A stretch of DNA of 64,000 nt from JBGSYJ01 sp041748075 (GTDB taxonomy: Bacteria > Acidobacteriota > Thermoanaerobaculia > Gp7-AA8). Of this stretch, positions 9,201 to 19,593 are shown piece after piece. The notes under the pieces were generated by a model. That model did not search any database, was not told the origin of the DNA, and saw nothing but the letters and a program-made list of their open reading frames with translations. A program made the position numbers and the translations under genes. Positions within the stretch are counted from its first letter, which is position 1. Each line of letters begins with the position of its first letter. The stretch lies in assembly GCA_041748075.1 (NCBI GenBank), contig JBGTDX010000036.1:186001-250000 (forward strand), written 5' to 3'.

Positions 9201-12200
9201 TCACTTTCGAGCGACCAGAGGGAGGGACCAGGCGTCAGTCCAGAAAACTCCCGCCGTATAGTCCGGCTCGTCTGCTACCGAGACATTGCGGAAGCCTGCA
9301 GCTTCGAGATCCCGTAACAATCCCTCCTCCGAGAAGAGCCGCATTTCAAGGGCTAGTCCCGCCCCGCCATGGAAAGTGACGTTTTCAAAGATCTCCGAAA
9401 CCCCATCGCTTGTGGTGTTGAGCACTGCCCATGAGCCGTCTTTCCTCGGAATTGTCTGGTACTCATGCAGCCGCGGGAAGTGCTCAACGGTCGCTACACC
9501 CGCACCTGTCACGTACGGAACAGTGAGGATCATGAATCCGCCCGGCTTCAGCAGCCGTCTGGCGTTCTCGAACGCTGACGAGACCGGCGGTACTACATGC
9601 TCGAAGACGTCACTCGAGATGATGAAGTCGAGCGTTCCTTCCATCGACTCCGGAACGTTCGTGATGTCGAGGAGAGGCTCCTGATGCAGGTAGGTGTTCT
9701 GGTAGGAGAGCTTGCTCTTCAATACTCCCGCGTAACCTTCCCAGTCGCTAAGGCCGATCCCGCGAATGTCGCGTCGCTGGGGAAATTCGCTCATGCTCAG
9801 ACTCGCGCCAAACAACTCCCGCGAAAGAACTGAAACAATCGCCCGGAATCGAACAGTCGATCCACATTGGGTACAACTCGGAGTCTCGCGCTCCAGCTGT
9901 TCAAGCCGCGCTCGACAATCGGTTTCGCAGATATTGCACCGGAACGACAGCCATTCCAGCTCCGCGGTCGCGTCAGAACCAAAGTCCAGTGCGGCGGAGA
10001 GGGATCCTCTTGTTGCTTCCGTACCATGGACGACCAGCATCTTCTCCCTTGAGGATCGGGCAAACCGGTGCCACGACGCGCGATCGTGCAGGAGCCGCGT
10101 GATGGCCTCGACAAATCCGCCGGGATCATCAGCGATCAGAATGTCCTCCTCGTGCACGAGCGGAAAACCCTCGACAGCGATTCTCGTTGCCACTGAAGGG
10201 GTACCAATCATCGAAGCCTGGATGAGCTTGCGCTTCGTTCCAGCACCATGGAGAAGCGGAAGTATCGACAATCGCGCGCGCTCGAGGTAGGGCTCGACGG
10301 AAGGAACCCAGCCGATCATTTTGAGACCCGCGTTCTCTCCGAACCTTTTGATCTCGTCGGTCATGTCTGTGCCGATGATCGAGATCGGGTGCTCCCGGAG
10401 AACCTCCGGATCGATGAGCGGAACAATATCTCGAATGAGCCAATAGATGGCCTCGACATTGGGAGGGTGACGGAAATTGCCAACGAAGAGGATCCCACGC
10501 CGCTCGTCGAAAGGAATTGGTGAGCGGCCGAGGGTCTCACAATCTGGCACAGTGAATGCCCGCTGAGGACCGAGGATGAGTGAGTTGATGAGTCCCGATT
10601 CCGTGTCGGATACAGTCAGAACGCGGTCTGCGAGTGCGTAGACGTTCAATTCTCGTCGCAACTCCTCCCCCAGCGCGGGACTTATCCAGCCACCGATTTT
10701 ACCGTCAGGAGATGTTTTCAGGGCGAGCCGCAAATTCCTTACAAAATGAAGATCAACCGAATCGATGATAGTTCTGGTATCGGGAGAGAGAGTCCGAATC
10801 CTGGGAATCCACGCTTCTGCGATGTGCCAGAAGCCGATCAACGCCACATCAAAGCTTCCGTTCACCAGGAGGAAGTCGGTCCTTGTCTCGTACATCCCGT
10901 GAGGAGAAGGATTCTCCAGATCGTCACGATACGTCGCGACTCCCATCGCACGTAATTCCTGAAGATACGAGTCACCGCCATCGGTCTTCATCGTGAGGAA
11001 GGTGACAGACCATCCTTCCTCGAGCAACATGCAAACCAGATCGTACAGTCGCTTCGACCCGCTCTCCTTATCGTACTCAGGGACGGTGTAACTGATCACC
11101 AGGATCCGTGGCTTGTTCGCGTCCGCAAAACGGAAAAGGTCGGCAAACTCGATCATGCTTTCAGGGGGAGCAGGATGGAGTGCAAGAGTGTCCTTCCACT
11201 TCTCGAAGAAGATCTTGTGATTGCGTGTCTGGTGGGACTTTGGACCGCAGGTGAGGTCCGTCCCGGCGGTTCCTCCTTCGATATGAATCACCTGGCAATC
11301 GGGTTGAAACAGAACCTTGTAGCCGTTCTGTCGCAGCAACAAGCAGTAGTCGGCGTCCTCGTAATACGCAGGCCGATACCTTGTGTCGAATCCCCCGAGG
11401 TCCAGAAAGAGCGACCGAGGGGTTGCTAGAACTGCTCCGGAGCAGTAGTCGACCTCCCGGACGTAGCTGAAAAGAGGGTCATCAGGCTCGTGAGAGCCGC
11501 GCCCGAAATTCATTGCGGAACCGTCTGAAAAAACGACACTCCCAGCTTCCTGCAGGGTTCCATCTGGATACAGCAGTTTTGCCCCTACAGCTCCTACCCG
11601 CGGATTTGAAGCGAATGTGTCCACGAGCGCATCGAGCCATCCGGGGAAAGGGATGGTGTCGTTGTTGAGAAACACCACCACATCAAGGCGCGCTTCGGCA
11701 GCTCCGCGATTACAGCTTTCGATGAATCCGACGGACTCGCGGTTGGTCAGAATCCTGTATCGGCAGTCTTCCTCCGACACGGTCTCGAGAAATGCTGCAG
11801 TATCATCCGTCGATCCGTCATTCACAACGATCACTTCGATTGAGGTATGCGCGATGAGCGTAGACTGCAGGGCTTTCAGACAATCACGGGTGAGTTCCAG
11901 CTTGTCTCGAACGGGGATGATGATGCTGACGGACGGAATGAGCGCCGAGTTGGCAGGTGAGGCTTCCCCACGTTGCAGTTCGAACCCTCCTCGGTCGTCC
12001 GTGATCATCACCCATGATCTGGCGACTCTCCGTGCCTCATGAAGCTGCGCAGCGGAAGACTTTCGCGGCAGAGCAGTTACATCGAATGTGCACGACAGAT
12101 ACGGCAGGGACGCACCCAGTTCTCGTCTGAGGACCGTGGCTAGCGGCACGAACGTGGCGAAGTCGAGGTTGCTCCCCCAGTCGAGCACGTGGAAACGTGG

Positions 12201-12326
12201 AGATGAACTCAAATCTCGATTGAACTCTATTTGAAGCTCGTGTTGAGGTTTTCTCCCAGGAAAGTGGGAGGCGGGAGAATGTTCCCTGGTGGAATCCTGA
12301 TTCCGAGTCGGTCCTTCATCCATCAT
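9201..12326 (-). CDS. GT2-GT4-methyltransferase fusion protein
   Basis: 1041 aa, cytosolic. Residues about 133-380 are a GT2 domain (VSIIIPVRDK, VVNDGSTDD, FLNNDT, and YYEDADYCLLLR as the base region). Residues about 405-780 are a GT-B fold of the GT4 type, with GILFVGNFRHPPN, SILPLLHGAGTKRKLIQA and a nucleotide-binding carboxy half. Residues about 795-1041 are a methyltransferase preceded by a CxxC..CxxC zinc ribbon (797-800, 818-821), with ISSDVFEHV and LLKPGGFMILTVPY. One chain would add two sugars and methylate or cap the product, as in O-antigen chain assembly. It starts 14 bp after the coiled-coil gene, so the two are co-transcribed. The methyltransferase has no clear GxGxG motif. Confidence 0.85.
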   Translation of the reverse strand: MMDEGPTRNQDSTREHSPASHFPGRKPQHELQIEFNRDLSSSPRFHVLDWGSNLDFATFVPLATVLRRELGASLPYLSCTFDVTALPRKSSAAQLHEARRVARSWVMITDDRGGFELQRGEASPANSALIPSVSIIIPVRDKLELTRDCLKALQSTLIAHTSIEVIVVNDGSTDDTAAFLETVSEEDCRYRILTNRESVGFIESCNRGAAEARLDVVVFLNNDTIPFPGWLDALVDTFASNPRVGAVGAKLLYPDGTLQEAGSVVFSDGSAMNFGRGSHEPDDPLFSYVREVDYCSGAVLATPRSLFLDLGGFDTRYRPAYYEDADYCLLLRQNGYKVLFQPDCQVIHIEGGTAGTDLTCGPKSHQTRNHKIFFEKWKDTLALHPAPPESMIEFADLFRFADANKPRILVISYTVPEYDKESGSKRLYDLVCMLLEEGWSVTFLTMKTDGGDSYLQELRAMGVATYRDDLENPSPHGMYETRTDFLLVNGSFDVALIGFWHIAEAWIPRIRTLSPDTRTIIDSVDLHFVRNLRLALKTSPDGKIGGWISPALGEELRRELNVYALADRVLTVSDTESGLINSLILGPQRAFTVPDCETLGRSPIPFDERRGILFVGNFRHPPNVEAIYWLIRDIVPLIDPEVLREHPISIIGTDMTDEIKRFGENAGLKMIGWVPSVEPYLERARLSILPLLHGAGTKRKLIQASMIGTPSVATRIAVEGFPLVHEEDILIADDPGGFVEAITRLLHDRASWHRFARSSREKMLVVHGTEATRGSLSAALDFGSDATAELEWLSFRCNICETDCRARLEQLERETPSCTQCGSTVRFRAIVSVLSRELFGASLSMSEFPQRRDIRGIGLSDWEGYAGVLKSKLSYQNTYLHQEPLLDITNVPESMEGTLDFIISSDVFEHVVPPVSSAFENARRLLKPGGFMILTVPYVTGAGVATVEHFPRLHEYQTIPRKDGSWAVLNTTSDGVSEIFENVTFHGGAGLALEMRLFSEEGLLRDLEAAGFRNVSVADEPDYTAGVFWTDAWSLPLVARK

Positions 12327-12340
12327 TCAGCACGCCGGGC

Positions 12341-13078
12341 TCAGCTCGGTCTACTTCCCGGCCATCGAAGAATTCGAAGGACGCCCCAGTAGTATTGACC
12401 AATTCTCCAGAGACGGGATCGATGAATCGCTTCGAGTTCGGCCTCTCGGCTCGCCAGAGCAACTCGAGCGGCTGAGAGCTCGCGTTCGATCGAATTCAGA
12501 AGATCCTTCGGTTCCTTCCGGGCGTTCTGAACCTCTGAGTTCTTCCCGTCGTCAGCAACGTGGCTTGTTAGCACTTCCCCGCTACTCGCAGGCTCGCCGG
12601 AAAGTGCACAGATGGTTGCCCATTGAGACACCGCCGCTTCTTCATGCTCCACCAGGATTGCGGCGATACGGTCTCGATCTGTAGAATGCCAGTCACGTTG
12701 CGCAGTTACGTGCTCCTTCTCCTTTTGAAGCTGACCGATGAATCTTTCGGCGTGATTCAGGCGTGTGCGCAGCTGCCTGTTCTCCTGTAAAAGCCGGAGC
12801 GCCGCGATGTCAGTGCCCCCTCTGCGCTGGTCGTTATCGGCATTGGCATCATCGCTTGCGAGAGGCTGCGCAATACCAGGAGCTTTGAGGGACGGTTGAT
12901 GAGCTGGCGACTGCGGCTCCTTTATGTGCGTCGTAGCCTTCTTCCCGGTATCGGTCTCGATCGCTGACTCTATCTCGGGGCCGGTCCCGAACTCAAGATC
13001 GCCCTTGCCAGAGTCGGCAACGGCAAGTCTGATGCCGAGCTTCCGAACCGCTGATTTTGCTGCGATGAATTTCTCCAT
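12341..13078 (-). CDS. Coiled-coil protein of the glycan cluster
   Basis: 245 aa from ATG at 13078, which has GGGAGG just upstream; a GTG at 13093 is less likely. The middle is charged and rich in Glu, Gln, Arg and Leu (LLQENRQLRTRLNHAERFI onward), with heptads typical of coiled coil. It ends with SREAELEAIHRSRLWRIGQYY, a tail often seen in coiled-coil regions of glycosyltransferases that assemble O-antigen. It probably scaffolds or measures chain length for the fusion enzyme encoded 14 bp downstream. No enzyme motif is visible. Confidence 0.65.
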   Translation of the reverse strand: MEKFIAAKSAVRKLGIRLAVADSGKGDLEFGTGPEIESAIETDTGKKATTHIKEPQSPAHQPSLKAPGIAQPLASDDANADNDQRRGGTDIAALRLLQENRQLRTRLNHAERFIGQLQKEKEHVTAQRDWHSTDRDRIAAILVEHEEAAVSQWATICALSGEPASSGEVLTSHVADDGKNSEVQNARKEPKDLLNSIERELSAARVALASREAELEAIHRSRLWRIGQYYWGVLRILRWPGSRPS

Positions 13079-13294
13079 TTTCCCTCCCATCACGTCGTGA
13101 ACTCGCTACGTGCTGGAGCCACCGATCGACCGCCTTCTCTGGGCTCCTCTCGAAGCTAAGCAGGCAAGCGATCGAACCACGTTGAGAGTGCCTTCACGAA
13201 CTGTCTCGATTCATCCATCAGGCGCGAGTCATACAGTCACTCGCACTCTAGCATAGCGTCTCAGGACAGAAAACCTTGGAAGCCATAAGGTGGT

Positions 13295-13704
13295 TCAAAC
13301 CCGACCACGAACAAGCCACAAGAGAAGGGCCTCGTCAGGTGAGCGGTCGAAGATTTCCTCGATCCTCATCACGGCGAGAAGATCGTTCCTCGAGTCACGC
13401 AGCGCGATCTCGGAGTCCAGCGTCAGCTGAACATCGCGGGAAACGGGAAGCGTGACGGGCACCGGAAAGAGCTGGCCCGACGGGAGGCGCATCTCCGCCA
13501 TGACGCGTTCGTAATCATCGCGCGACATGAAGCGATCGAGAGGCATGAAGCCGCCCGTGGCGATGAGCTCGAGATCACATGCCGTCCGATCGGTAATCTG
13601 GAAGATGGCAGCTTCGAAGCCCTGGCGCGAATCTCCTCCTGCTGTTCGTCCGGGACACGGAGGTCGATCAACGCTGGAAGATCTGCAATGGATTGGTCAT
13701 TCAT
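13295..13704 (-). pseudogene. sat: Truncated, frameshifted sulfate adenylyltransferase remnant
   Basis: Two overlapping frames together match the N-terminal part of ATP sulfurylase. Frame 1 from ATG 13704 reads IDLRVPDEQQEEIRARASK. Near 13610-13620 the match moves to another frame, giving FQITDRTACDLELIATGGF, then MPLDRFMSRDDYERVMAEMR and FPVPVTLPVSRD. It stops at 13295 after RIEEIFDRSPDEA, where a full enzyme would continue for a few hundred residues through the catalytic HxGH motif. About 130 codons remain and the catalytic domain is gone. The pattern fits the sat or sat-cysC fusion family. It lies 5 kb from the sulfoquinovose gene, so an earlier link to sulfur activation is possible. Confidence 0.75.
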
Positions 13705-13753
13705 GAGGGTTCCTGACGGGTGAGATGAATTGCATCGGGATCCTACCAGCAGC

Positions 13754-15121
13754 TCAGGCGACCCACACGGTCTTGATGTTCACGAACTCCCGGATTCCGT
13801 ACTCTCCCAGCTCGCGGCCGTAGCCGGAACGGCGGATCCCGCCGAAAGGGAGGCGGGCATCGGAAGCGACCATCGCATTGAGGAAGACCTGGCCCGATTC
13901 GATCTCATCGATGAAACGCTGCTGCTCGTCGGGATCGTTCGTCCAGGCGCTTGCCCCGAGCCCGAACGTGGTGCTGTTCGCCAGGCGTATGGCATCGTCG
14001 AGATCCTTCGCACGAAAGAGCGACGCAACAGGTCCGAACAACTCTTCGGCATACGCAGGGGCGGACTCCGGGATGTCACTCAGCACGGTCGGCTCGAAGA
14101 AGTTCGGTCCGAGGTTTCTCAGACGCCGCCCCCCGGCGAGCAGCCGCGCGCCGGCTTCGATCGACCGCTGCACCTGCCCCTCGAGCTCCTCTGCGATGGC
14201 CGTGGTTGCGAGAGGGCCGATGTCCGTCGATTCGTCGAGAGGGTCGCCGACCGTCAATTGCTTCATCGCCGCAGTGAACATCCTTTCAAAATCCTCTGCA
14301 ATCCCGCCAACGACGATAAAGCGCTTCGCAGCGATGCACGACTGCCCGTTGTTGATGATTCTCGCTTTGACTGCGAACTCGACCGCGCGATCGAGATCAG
14401 CCGATGGCATGACGATGAACGGATCGCTGCCTCCCAGTTCGAGGACGGTCTTCTTGATTCTGCGTCCTGCCGTTGAAGCCACATCGCTTCCCGCCGGCTC
14501 ACTTCCCGTGAGTGTCGCGGCGCGAACGCGATCATCTTCCAGAAGCGCCGCTACCTGATCCGATCTGATCAGGAGGGTCTGGAAGGCGCCCTCAGGAAAG
14601 CCGGCATCGAGAAAGACCTGCTCGATCGCGAGCGCCGAGCGGGGAACGTTTGACGCGTGCTTGAGAAGTCCCGTGTTTCCGGCCATCAGTGCCGGCGCTG
14701 CGAAACGAAAGACCTGCCAGAAGGGAAAGTTCCACGGCATCACAGCGAGAATGACGCCGAGCGGCTGGAACGTGACGAAGCTGCGAGCGGCATTCGTTTC
14801 GATGACCTCATCGGCGAGGTATTTCTCCGCGTGCTCGGCGTAGTGCCGGCAGACGGTCGCGCACTTTGCCACTTCCGCGATGGCCGACCTGATCGGCTTT
14901 CCCATCTCGAGCGTGATCATCCGGCCGTACTCGGCCTTTCGCTCCTCGAGAATCTCTGCGGCCCTGTTCATCGCCGCCGCCTTCTCACTGTAGGGCGTCA
15001 GTCGAAACCGGGCGGCGACGTCCGTAGCCAGGGCAAGCCTGGTTTCGATCTCACTCGAGGTCAGAGCTTCGAATGTTTCGAGAGTCTCTCCGGTCGCGGG
15101 ATTGATTGTGGCGATGCTCAC
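13754..15121 (-). CDS. gabD: NAD(P)-dependent succinate-semialdehyde dehydrogenase (GabD-type)
   Basis: 455 aa from GTG at 15121 with AGGAGGG seven bases before it. Aldehyde dehydrogenase motifs in order: MPWNFPFWQV (cofactor/anion site), KHASNVPRSA, LTGSEPAGSDVA, general-base Glu in VLELGGSDPFIV, nucleophile Cys262 in NNGQSCIAAKR, and ELFGPVASLF. Length and sequence fit the short GabD1-like group that oxidises succinate semialdehyde to succinate. Exact substrate preference is not certain. It starts 12 bp after the hslU stop, so it probably belongs to that transcript. Confidence 0.85.
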   Translation of the reverse strand: MSIATINPATGETLETFEALTSSEIETRLALATDVAARFRLTPYSEKAAAMNRAAEILEERKAEYGRMITLEMGKPIRSAIAEVAKCATVCRHYAEHAEKYLADEVIETNAARSFVTFQPLGVILAVMPWNFPFWQVFRFAAPALMAGNTGLLKHASNVPRSALAIEQVFLDAGFPEGAFQTLLIRSDQVAALLEDDRVRAATLTGSEPAGSDVASTAGRRIKKTVLELGGSDPFIVMPSADLDRAVEFAVKARIINNGQSCIAAKRFIVVGGIAEDFERMFTAAMKQLTVGDPLDESTDIGPLATTAIAEELEGQVQRSIEAGARLLAGGRRLRNLGPNFFEPTVLSDIPESAPAYAEELFGPVASLFRAKDLDDAIRLANSTTFGLGASAWTNDPDEQQRFIDEIESGQVFLNAMVASDARLPFGGIRRSGYGRELGEYGIREFVNIKTVWVA

Positions 15122-15133
15122 TCAGCTGCCCTC

Positions 15134-16546
15134 CTACAGGACGTACCTGCTCAGATCCTCGTCCTGAATGATGTTCTCGAGAGCGGCCTGCACATACCTC
15201 GCATCGACGAGAACTTCCTCGCCGTTCATATCGTTCGCCTTGAAAGAAAGATCATCGAGAACACGCTCCAGAATCGTATGGAGCCGGCGGGCGCCGATGT
15301 TTTCTGTTCGATGGTTCACCAACGCTGCGAACCGCGCGAGCTCAGTGATGGCTTCGTCTGCGAATCGGAGCGTTACTCCTTCGGTTGCGAGCAGTTCGCG
15401 ATACTGCATCGTGAGCGCATTCTTCGGTTCGCGCAGAATTCTCACGAAGTCCTCTTCGGTCAGCGACTCGAGCTCGACCCGGATGGGAAATCGCCCCTGC
15501 AACTCGGGGATCAGATCCGATGGTTTGGAGACGTGGAAGGCGCCGGCTGCGATGAACAGGACGTGGTCCGTCTTCACCATCCCGTACTTCGTGTTTACTG
15601 TCGTACCCTCGACGATCGGCAGAAGATCACGCTGAACTCCTTCGCGGGACACGTCGGGACCGCCGCCGTGGGATCCGCCCTTTTCCCGCCCGGCAATCTT
15701 GTCGATCTCATCGAGAAAGACGATTCCGCTCTGCTCGACGCGATGAATCGCCTCGCGGGCGACCGCGGACTGGTCGATCAGTTTCTCCGCTTCTTCGGCG
15801 ATGAGAATGTCGCGAGCATCGGAGACGCGTACCTTCTTCCGTTTCGATCGCCCTCCACCAAAGAGGCCCGGCATCATGTCCTTGACGTTGATGCCCACGT
15901 CCTCGACGCCCTGGTTCGAAATGATTTCGAATGAAGGAAATCCCTGTTCCTTGACGTCGAGCTCGACGTCGCGGTCTTCGAGACGCCCTTCGTCCAGCCA
16001 GCGCCCCAACTTCTCGCGCGTTTCGTCCGAGCGCTCGGGCTCCACTTCTTCGCCGCCGACGAATGCAGGACGCGGAACGGTCCGGCGGATGTCCGGAAGA
16101 AGCAAATCGAGCAGACGTTCCCGGGCGGCCATCTCTGCCTGCTGGCGGACTGATTCGGCCTTCTCCTCCCGGATCAGCTTCACGCCCAGCTCTGTGAGAT
16201 CACGAACGATCGATTCGACGTCCCGCCCGACGTAACCCACCTCGGTGAACTTCGACGCCTCGATCTTCAGGAATGGAGAATGTGTGAGTTTTGCGAGTCT
16301 CCTGGCGATCTCGGTCTTTCCCACACCCGTGGGGCCGATCATAATGATGTTCTTCGGAGCGATCTCTTCCCGCAAGTCCGCCGGAAGCTGCTGCCGGCGC
16401 CAGCGGTTGCGCAGCGCAATGGCTACCGCACGCTTTGCAGCGTGCTGTCCGACGATGTACTTGTCGAGCTCCTCGACGATACGGTTCGGGGTGAGACTGT
16501 CTGCGGATTCTGCTGCCGGGGTCTGCCCGGGAAGAATGATGACCAT
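15134..16546 (-). CDS. hslU: HslU, ATPase subunit of the HslUV protease
   Basis: 470 aa from ATG at 16546, with AGAGGA about ten bases upstream; an in-frame ATG at 16573 lacks this support. It unfolds substrates and feeds them to HslV. Seen: N-terminal LTPNRIVEELDKYIVGQ, Walker A GPTGVGKT (71-78), the GYVGRDVES loop that grips substrate, an I-domain of about 110 residues, Walker B IVFLDEIDKIA, and the C-terminal tail DLSRYVL that docks into HslV to open it. It lies directly downstream of hslV. Confidence 0.96.
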   Translation of the reverse strand: MVIILPGQTPAAESADSLTPNRIVEELDKYIVGQHAAKRAVAIALRNRWRRQQLPADLREEIAPKNIIMIGPTGVGKTEIARRLAKLTHSPFLKIEASKFTEVGYVGRDVESIVRDLTELGVKLIREEKAESVRQQAEMAARERLLDLLLPDIRRTVPRPAFVGGEEVEPERSDETREKLGRWLDEGRLEDRDVELDVKEQGFPSFEIISNQGVEDVGINVKDMMPGLFGGGRSKRKKVRVSDARDILIAEEAEKLIDQSAVAREAIHRVEQSGIVFLDEIDKIAGREKGGSHGGGPDVSREGVQRDLLPIVEGTTVNTKYGMVKTDHVLFIAAGAFHVSKPSDLIPELQGRFPIRVELESLTEEDFVRILREPKNALTMQYRELLATEGVTLRFADEAITELARFAALVNHRTENIGARRLHTILERVLDDLSFKANDMNGEEVLVDARYVQAALENIIQDEDLSRYVL

Positions 16547-16626
16547 GGTGTGCAAGTCCTCTCGCGATGGCAACAGCCCAACTCAGTTCCGCCACTCAGG
16601 CCGGTAACAGGAGGCCGGCCACCGCC

Positions 16627-17157
16627 TTACAGCGTTTCGACCGTGATGTTGTCGTTTGTATAAATGCAGATGGAAGCCGCGATCCGAAGGCCTTCTGCGG
16701 CGATCTCCGCGGCGTTCATCTGCGTGTGTTGAAGCAGCGCCCGTGCCGCTGCAAGCGCATACGAGCCTCCGGATCCGATCGCCAGCAGCCCGTCGTCAGG
16801 CTGAATCAGATCTCCAGTCCCCGAGACCAGGTAAGACCGTTCGGAATTGGCAACCACGAGAAATGCCTGGAGCTGGCGTAGATACTTGTCGAGCCGCCAG
16901 TCTTTGGCAAGCTCGACTACGGACCGTTCGAGATTTCCGTTGTATTCCTCGAGCTTGGCTTCGAAGCGCGAGAACAGAGCGAACGCGTCGGCTGCCGACC
17001 CTGCGAAGCCGGCGATGATCTTCCCGCCGTAAAGTCGCCGGACTTTGGCCGCTCCATGTTTCATGACCGTAGTGCCGACGGTGACCTGGCCGTCGCCGGC
17101 GACGGCCACCTGCCCGTCACGCCGCACGCACAGAATCGTCGTTGCCCGTATCTTCAT
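16627..17157 (-). CDS. hslV: HslV, peptidase subunit of the HslUV protease
   Basis: 176 aa from ATG at 17157, chosen because the short propeptide MKIRA then ends right before the catalytic Thr-Thr (TTILCV). ATG codons at 17166 and 17175 in frame are possible. It is a proteasome-beta-like threonine peptidase forming stacked hexamers. Family motifs: VRRDGQVAVAGDGQVT, MKHGAAKVRRL, GFAGSAADAFALF and AIGSGGSYALAAARAL. hslU follows after 80 bp. The upstream RluA-type gene lies 35 bp away, suggesting a shared operon. Confidence 0.96.
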   Translation of the reverse strand: MKIRATTILCVRRDGQVAVAGDGQVTVGTTVMKHGAAKVRRLYGGKIIAGFAGSAADAFALFSRFEAKLEEYNGNLERSVVELAKDWRLDKYLRQLQAFLVVANSERSYLVSGTGDLIQPDDGLLAIGSGGSYALAAARALLQHTQMNAAEIAAEGLRIAASICIYTNDNITVETL

Positions 17158-17192
17158 ATCGTCCATATCGCCCATTCCATAAACTGAAGATC

Positions 17193-18071
17193 TCAGAATT
17201 CAGAAGGGGGTAACAGCCCTTTGGGGTCCGGTAGTCCGGCTGAGGCGACGGCGAGAGAGAAATCCTCAGGGAGTGGCGCCGTGACCGTACCCGTCAGTGA
17301 GTGAGAAAACGACCAGGCGTGGAGCATGAGCCTTCGAAATGGTGAGGCCGATACAGGTGCGCCGTATTTACGGTCGCCTGCAACGGGAAAGCCTGCCTCC
17401 GCGAGATGAACGCGAATCTGGTGAGTCCGGCCTGTGAGGATGTGCGCCTCCGCGAATGTATATCGCTCCGACGCGGCCAGAGGCCGAACTGTAGTCGAGG
17501 CCGCGCGACCTCCGGCCGCGGGTGCGAATCGCGACCCGCTTTCCCGGCCGATCGGCGCGTCGAGCGAGAGCACCTGTTCGAGCCGGCCATGGATCAAGGC
17601 GACGTATCGCTTCTCGACCATGCCGAGGGCGAGCGCCTGCGAGAGCGTCGTGGTGAACTCCCGCGTGCGTCCGAACATCACCACGCCGCTCGTTCCGGTA
17701 TCCAGGCGATGAACGAGGAAAAGCTCGGAGGGGTTCTCAGTCTGAGCGAGGTAGAGAGTGATCAGATCCAGTAGAGAAACGCGCGTCCGGTCGCGGGCCG
17801 GTTGGGTCGGGATTCCGGACGGCTTGTCGACCGCGATCAGATCCGGCGACATGGAGAGCACGTCCGGTTCGACTGGAGTTGTCGCCGCAAGGAGCGTATC
17901 GCCCGGCCCGACGGTTCTCGAGGCGACGGCTACCGGCTTGCCGTTGACCAGCACACAACGATCGTTGATCAGACGACGGGCCGCGCGGCGGGAGATCCCC
18001 TGCTCGGTAAGGGCCAGATCGAGACGACTCCTGGCAGCCGGAACAACGGCGAAGACGTCGGGGAGATTCAT
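17193..18071 (-). CDS. RluA-family pseudouridine synthase
   Basis: 292 aa. An N-terminal S4 RNA-binding domain (LDLALTEQGISRRAARRLI to about residue 60) is followed by a catalytic domain with HRLDTGTSGVVMFGR; Asp124 is the catalytic residue. LTGRTHQIRVHLAEAGFPVAGD is the family's second signature. It isomerises uridine in rRNA or tRNA; whether it acts like RluC, RluD or another member cannot be fixed from sequence. Start ATG 18071 has AAGG nearby. It lies between recA and hslV on the same strand. Confidence 0.92.
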   Translation of the reverse strand: MNLPDVFAVVPAARSRLDLALTEQGISRRAARRLINDRCVLVNGKPVAVASRTVGPGDTLLAATTPVEPDVLSMSPDLIAVDKPSGIPTQPARDRTRVSLLDLITLYLAQTENPSELFLVHRLDTGTSGVVMFGRTREFTTTLSQALALGMVEKRYVALIHGRLEQVLSLDAPIGRESGSRFAPAAGGRAASTTVRPLAASERYTFAEAHILTGRTHQIRVHLAEAGFPVAGDRKYGAPVSASPFRRLMLHAWSFSHSLTGTVTAPLPEDFSLAVASAGLPDPKGLLPPSEF

Positions 18072-18194
18072 CCAGCCTTCATTTTACGTTCACGAAGAAC
18101 CAGAACGCGAAGCTGCGGAGGAGCCCTGCATTCCGAGGGCAATCACGGTACTCTCCATTCGCGGCATGACCTGACCAACCACGCGCACACGAAA

Positions 18195-18218
18195 AGGGCG
18201 CAGCCGAGGCGGCGCCCT
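18195..18218 (-). terminator. Rho-independent terminator of recA
   Basis: Read on the minus strand, AGGGCGC and GCGCCCT pair across a 10-nt loop and are followed by TTTTC. It lies 24-47 bases after the recA stop. Confidence 0.75.
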
Positions 18219-18241
18219 GCCACTTCCGGGATCAGCAATCG

Positions 18242-19300
<1,059 letters not shown>

Positions 19301-19513
19301 GGTTTGCATATGCTCCTTTATCTGGCGTTCCGATGAATCTCTCTCCGGAATGCTCGTCTGATTACCGTTGCAGACATTCTCTGACAGGCCGTGTGTGGTG
19401 ATTTCGAGTGTACGCGGGCGTTCTGAACTGGTCAACGCAGAGGTTGAAGAAACGCTGGAAATCGCGGATTCATGCGGGCTGCGAGGCCTCAACGCTTCGC
19501 CATTGCACCGGCA

Positions 19514-19532
19514 ACTCCACAATCTGTGGAGT
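19514..19532. promoter_or_regulatory. Perfect palindrome in the recA/oxidase divergent gap
   Basis: ACTCCACA and TGTGGAGT form an 8-bp perfect inverted repeat around a 3-bp centre. It lies 62 bp before the oxidase start and about 210 bp before recA. The size and spacing suit a dimeric repressor or activator; no known regulator motif is matched. Confidence 0.45.
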
Positions 19533-19593
19533 GCGAGGGGCGATTTCAGGACGTGGTCATGTCTCGCCTCCAATGTACACTGAGGCGATTCCG

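Noticed and set aside
14657..15934. Plus-strand frame of 425 codons
   Set aside because: It is antisense to gabD and hslU, which have full family motifs; it is a GC-rich shadow.
19301..19573. N-terminal extension of RecA
   Set aside because: Extra 90 codons have no match to RecA and overlap the promoter region and palindrome.
19301..19593. LexA box near recA
   Set aside because: No known SOS-box form was found; only the unassigned palindrome at 19514.
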